Shown in pieces: positions 5,601-6,562 of a DNA stretch of 6,562 bases. Source of the DNA: Alphaproteobacteria bacterium (GTDB taxonomy: Bacteria > Pseudomonadota > Alphaproteobacteria > Micavibrionales > Micavibrionaceae); NCBI GenBank assembly GCA_023141075.1, contig JAGLKL010000077.1:1-6562 (forward strand). Reading direction: 5' to 3'. The first letter of the stretch is position 1. The number at the start of each line of letters is the position of its first letter. Position numbers and translations under genes: made by a program. The notes below the pieces were generated by a model, which saw only the letters and a list, made by a program, of their open reading frames with translations, did no database searches and was not told the origin of the DNA.

Positions 5601-6562
5601 ATGAGAGTTATAATATGTGGCGCAAATCAGATCGGCTCGAGTATCGCTGCTTATCTGTCAAAAGAAGATAATGATGTCACTGTTGTCGATACAAATGGTG
5701 ATTGCTTATCGCAGATCAGTAACTCACTAGATGTGAATACGGTTGTGGGATTTCCGTCTGATCCTAATACTCTGAAAAATGCGGGTGCGAATGAATGTGA
5801 CCTAATTATCGCCGTTACGAATAAAGACGAGATTAATATGGTGGCATGTCAGGTTGGCCATTCTTTGTTTGGCGTGCCTAAGAAAATTGCCCGCGTTCGT
5901 AACCAGAATTACCTTGATCCTGTCTGGTCGAATCTTTTCAGCCGCTCCCACATGCCGATTGATGTGATTATTTCTCCCGAGCATTTGATTGCTGAAGATA
6001 TCTTTCAGCGCCTAATGATTCCCGGCGCAACAACAGCCATTAATCTGGGCGGAGATAAGGCTTATCTGGTTGGCTTGATTTGTATGGAAGACTGCCCGGT
6101 TCTTAGTACTGCATTAGGGCAGTTGAACAGGCTTTTTCCTGATTTATCTTTCTCGGTTGTCTCACTGACACGCGGGACAAAAAATATTGTTCCTGACGAG
6201 ACGGAAATGCTGGAAGAGGGGGATGAGGTCTATCTCGTTGTTAATTCAAATCATATTCGCCGGGTTATGGCAGCTTTTGGCCACATGGAAAAAGAAGCGC
6301 ACAAGATCATTATATCTGGAGGAGGGAATATCGGGACGTCTTTAATTCACAAGTTACAAAAGGATTTCAGAGGTCTTCAAATAAAAGTTATCGAACATAA
6401 TGATGCCCGTGCGCAGTATTTAAGCGAGCAAATGTCCGACATCATCATCTTGCACGGTGATACGCTGGAGCGATCAATTATGGAAGAGGCATCAGTATCA
6501 ACTGCTGAAACCTATATCGCCCTGATGGATGATGACGAGAATAATATTCTGGGTTCCTTGCT
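5601..6562 (+). CDS. trkA: Trk potassium uptake protein TrkA, 3' end cut by window edge
   Basis: Peripheral membrane protein that binds NAD(H) or ATP and gates the TrkH/TrkG-type potassium channel; the channel subunit is not in the window. Hand translation gives 320 open codons from ATG 5601 to the window edge, about 70% of the usual length of about 455-460. Layout: first RCK-N Rossmann lobe (about 1-120), first RCK-C lobe (about 135-218), second RCK-N lobe from about 234, cut near its end. The first lobe begins MRVIICGANQIG, with acidic D30 at the end of strand 2 (VTVVD) and the TrkA-like LIIAVTNKDEINMVA at 68-82. The second lobe has an intact Rossmann motif, GGGNIG (240-245). The first motif carries Asn (N9) where the second Gly of GxGxxG is expected, which may alter nucleotide binding. 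Position after ntrX matches a gene order common in alphaproteobacteria. Family assignment is secure. Confidence 0.95.
   Translation, partial: MRVIICGANQIGSSIAAYLSKEDNDVTVVDTNGDCLSQISNSLDVNTVVGFPSDPNTLKNAGANECDLIIAVTNKDEINMVACQVGHSLFGVPKKIARVRNQNYLDPVWSNLFSRSHMPIDVIISPEHLIAEDIFQRLMIPGATTAINLGGDKAYLVGLICMEDCPVLSTALGQLNRLFPDLSFSVVSLTRGTKNIVPDETEMLEEGDEVYLVVNSNHIRRVMAAFGHMEKEAHKIIISGGGNIGTSLIHKLQKDFRGLQIKVIEHNDARAQYLSEQMSDIIILHGDTLERSIMEEASVSTAETYIALMDDDENNILGSL

Overview
The window looks like ordinary chromosome from an alphaproteobacterium with visibly A+T-leaning coding DNA. The evidence is the fused IspD-IspF enzyme (typical of alpha- and epsilonproteobacteria), the NtrY/NtrX two-component pair with its alphaproteobacterial signatures, and trkA directly after ntrX. 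The order within the class cannot be fixed from this sequence. No mobile element, CRISPR array, tRNA or rRNA gene was seen.

Layout: the left third is read on the minus strand. It holds ispDF (410-1642) followed by the 5' part of pgpA (1-399, cut by the window edge), probably one operon for isoprenoid-precursor and phosphatidylglycerol synthesis. A 133-bp divergent intergenic region (1643-1775) carries a long imperfect inverted repeat and a candidate promoter. The right two thirds are read on the plus strand: ntrY (1776-4157), ntrX (4161-5546, 3 bp after ntrY) and trkA (from 5601, cut by the window edge).

How the genes work together: NtrY is a membrane histidine kinase with a periplasmic region, HAMP and PAS domains. 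It should phosphorylate the receiver domain of NtrX, a Fis-type DNA-binding regulator with an AAA+ domain. In alphaproteobacteria this pair is tied to nitrogen metabolism, redox/oxygen sensing and envelope physiology. TrkA is the nucleotide-binding gating subunit of a Trk/Ktr-type potassium transporter and is probably co-transcribed with ntrYX. IspDF makes 2C-methyl-D-erythritol 2,4-cyclodiphosphate in the MEP pathway, and PgpA removes phosphate from phosphatidylglycerophosphate.

I found no convincing new system. The points worth a second look are: the inverted repeat between the divergent operons; the ispDF|ntrYX junction without dusB-ntrB-ntrC between them; an NtrX whose AAA+ domain lacks GAFTGA, has Lys in place of the sensor II Arg and is shortened before WPGN; and a TrkA whose first Rossmann motif reads GANQIG instead of GxGxxG.
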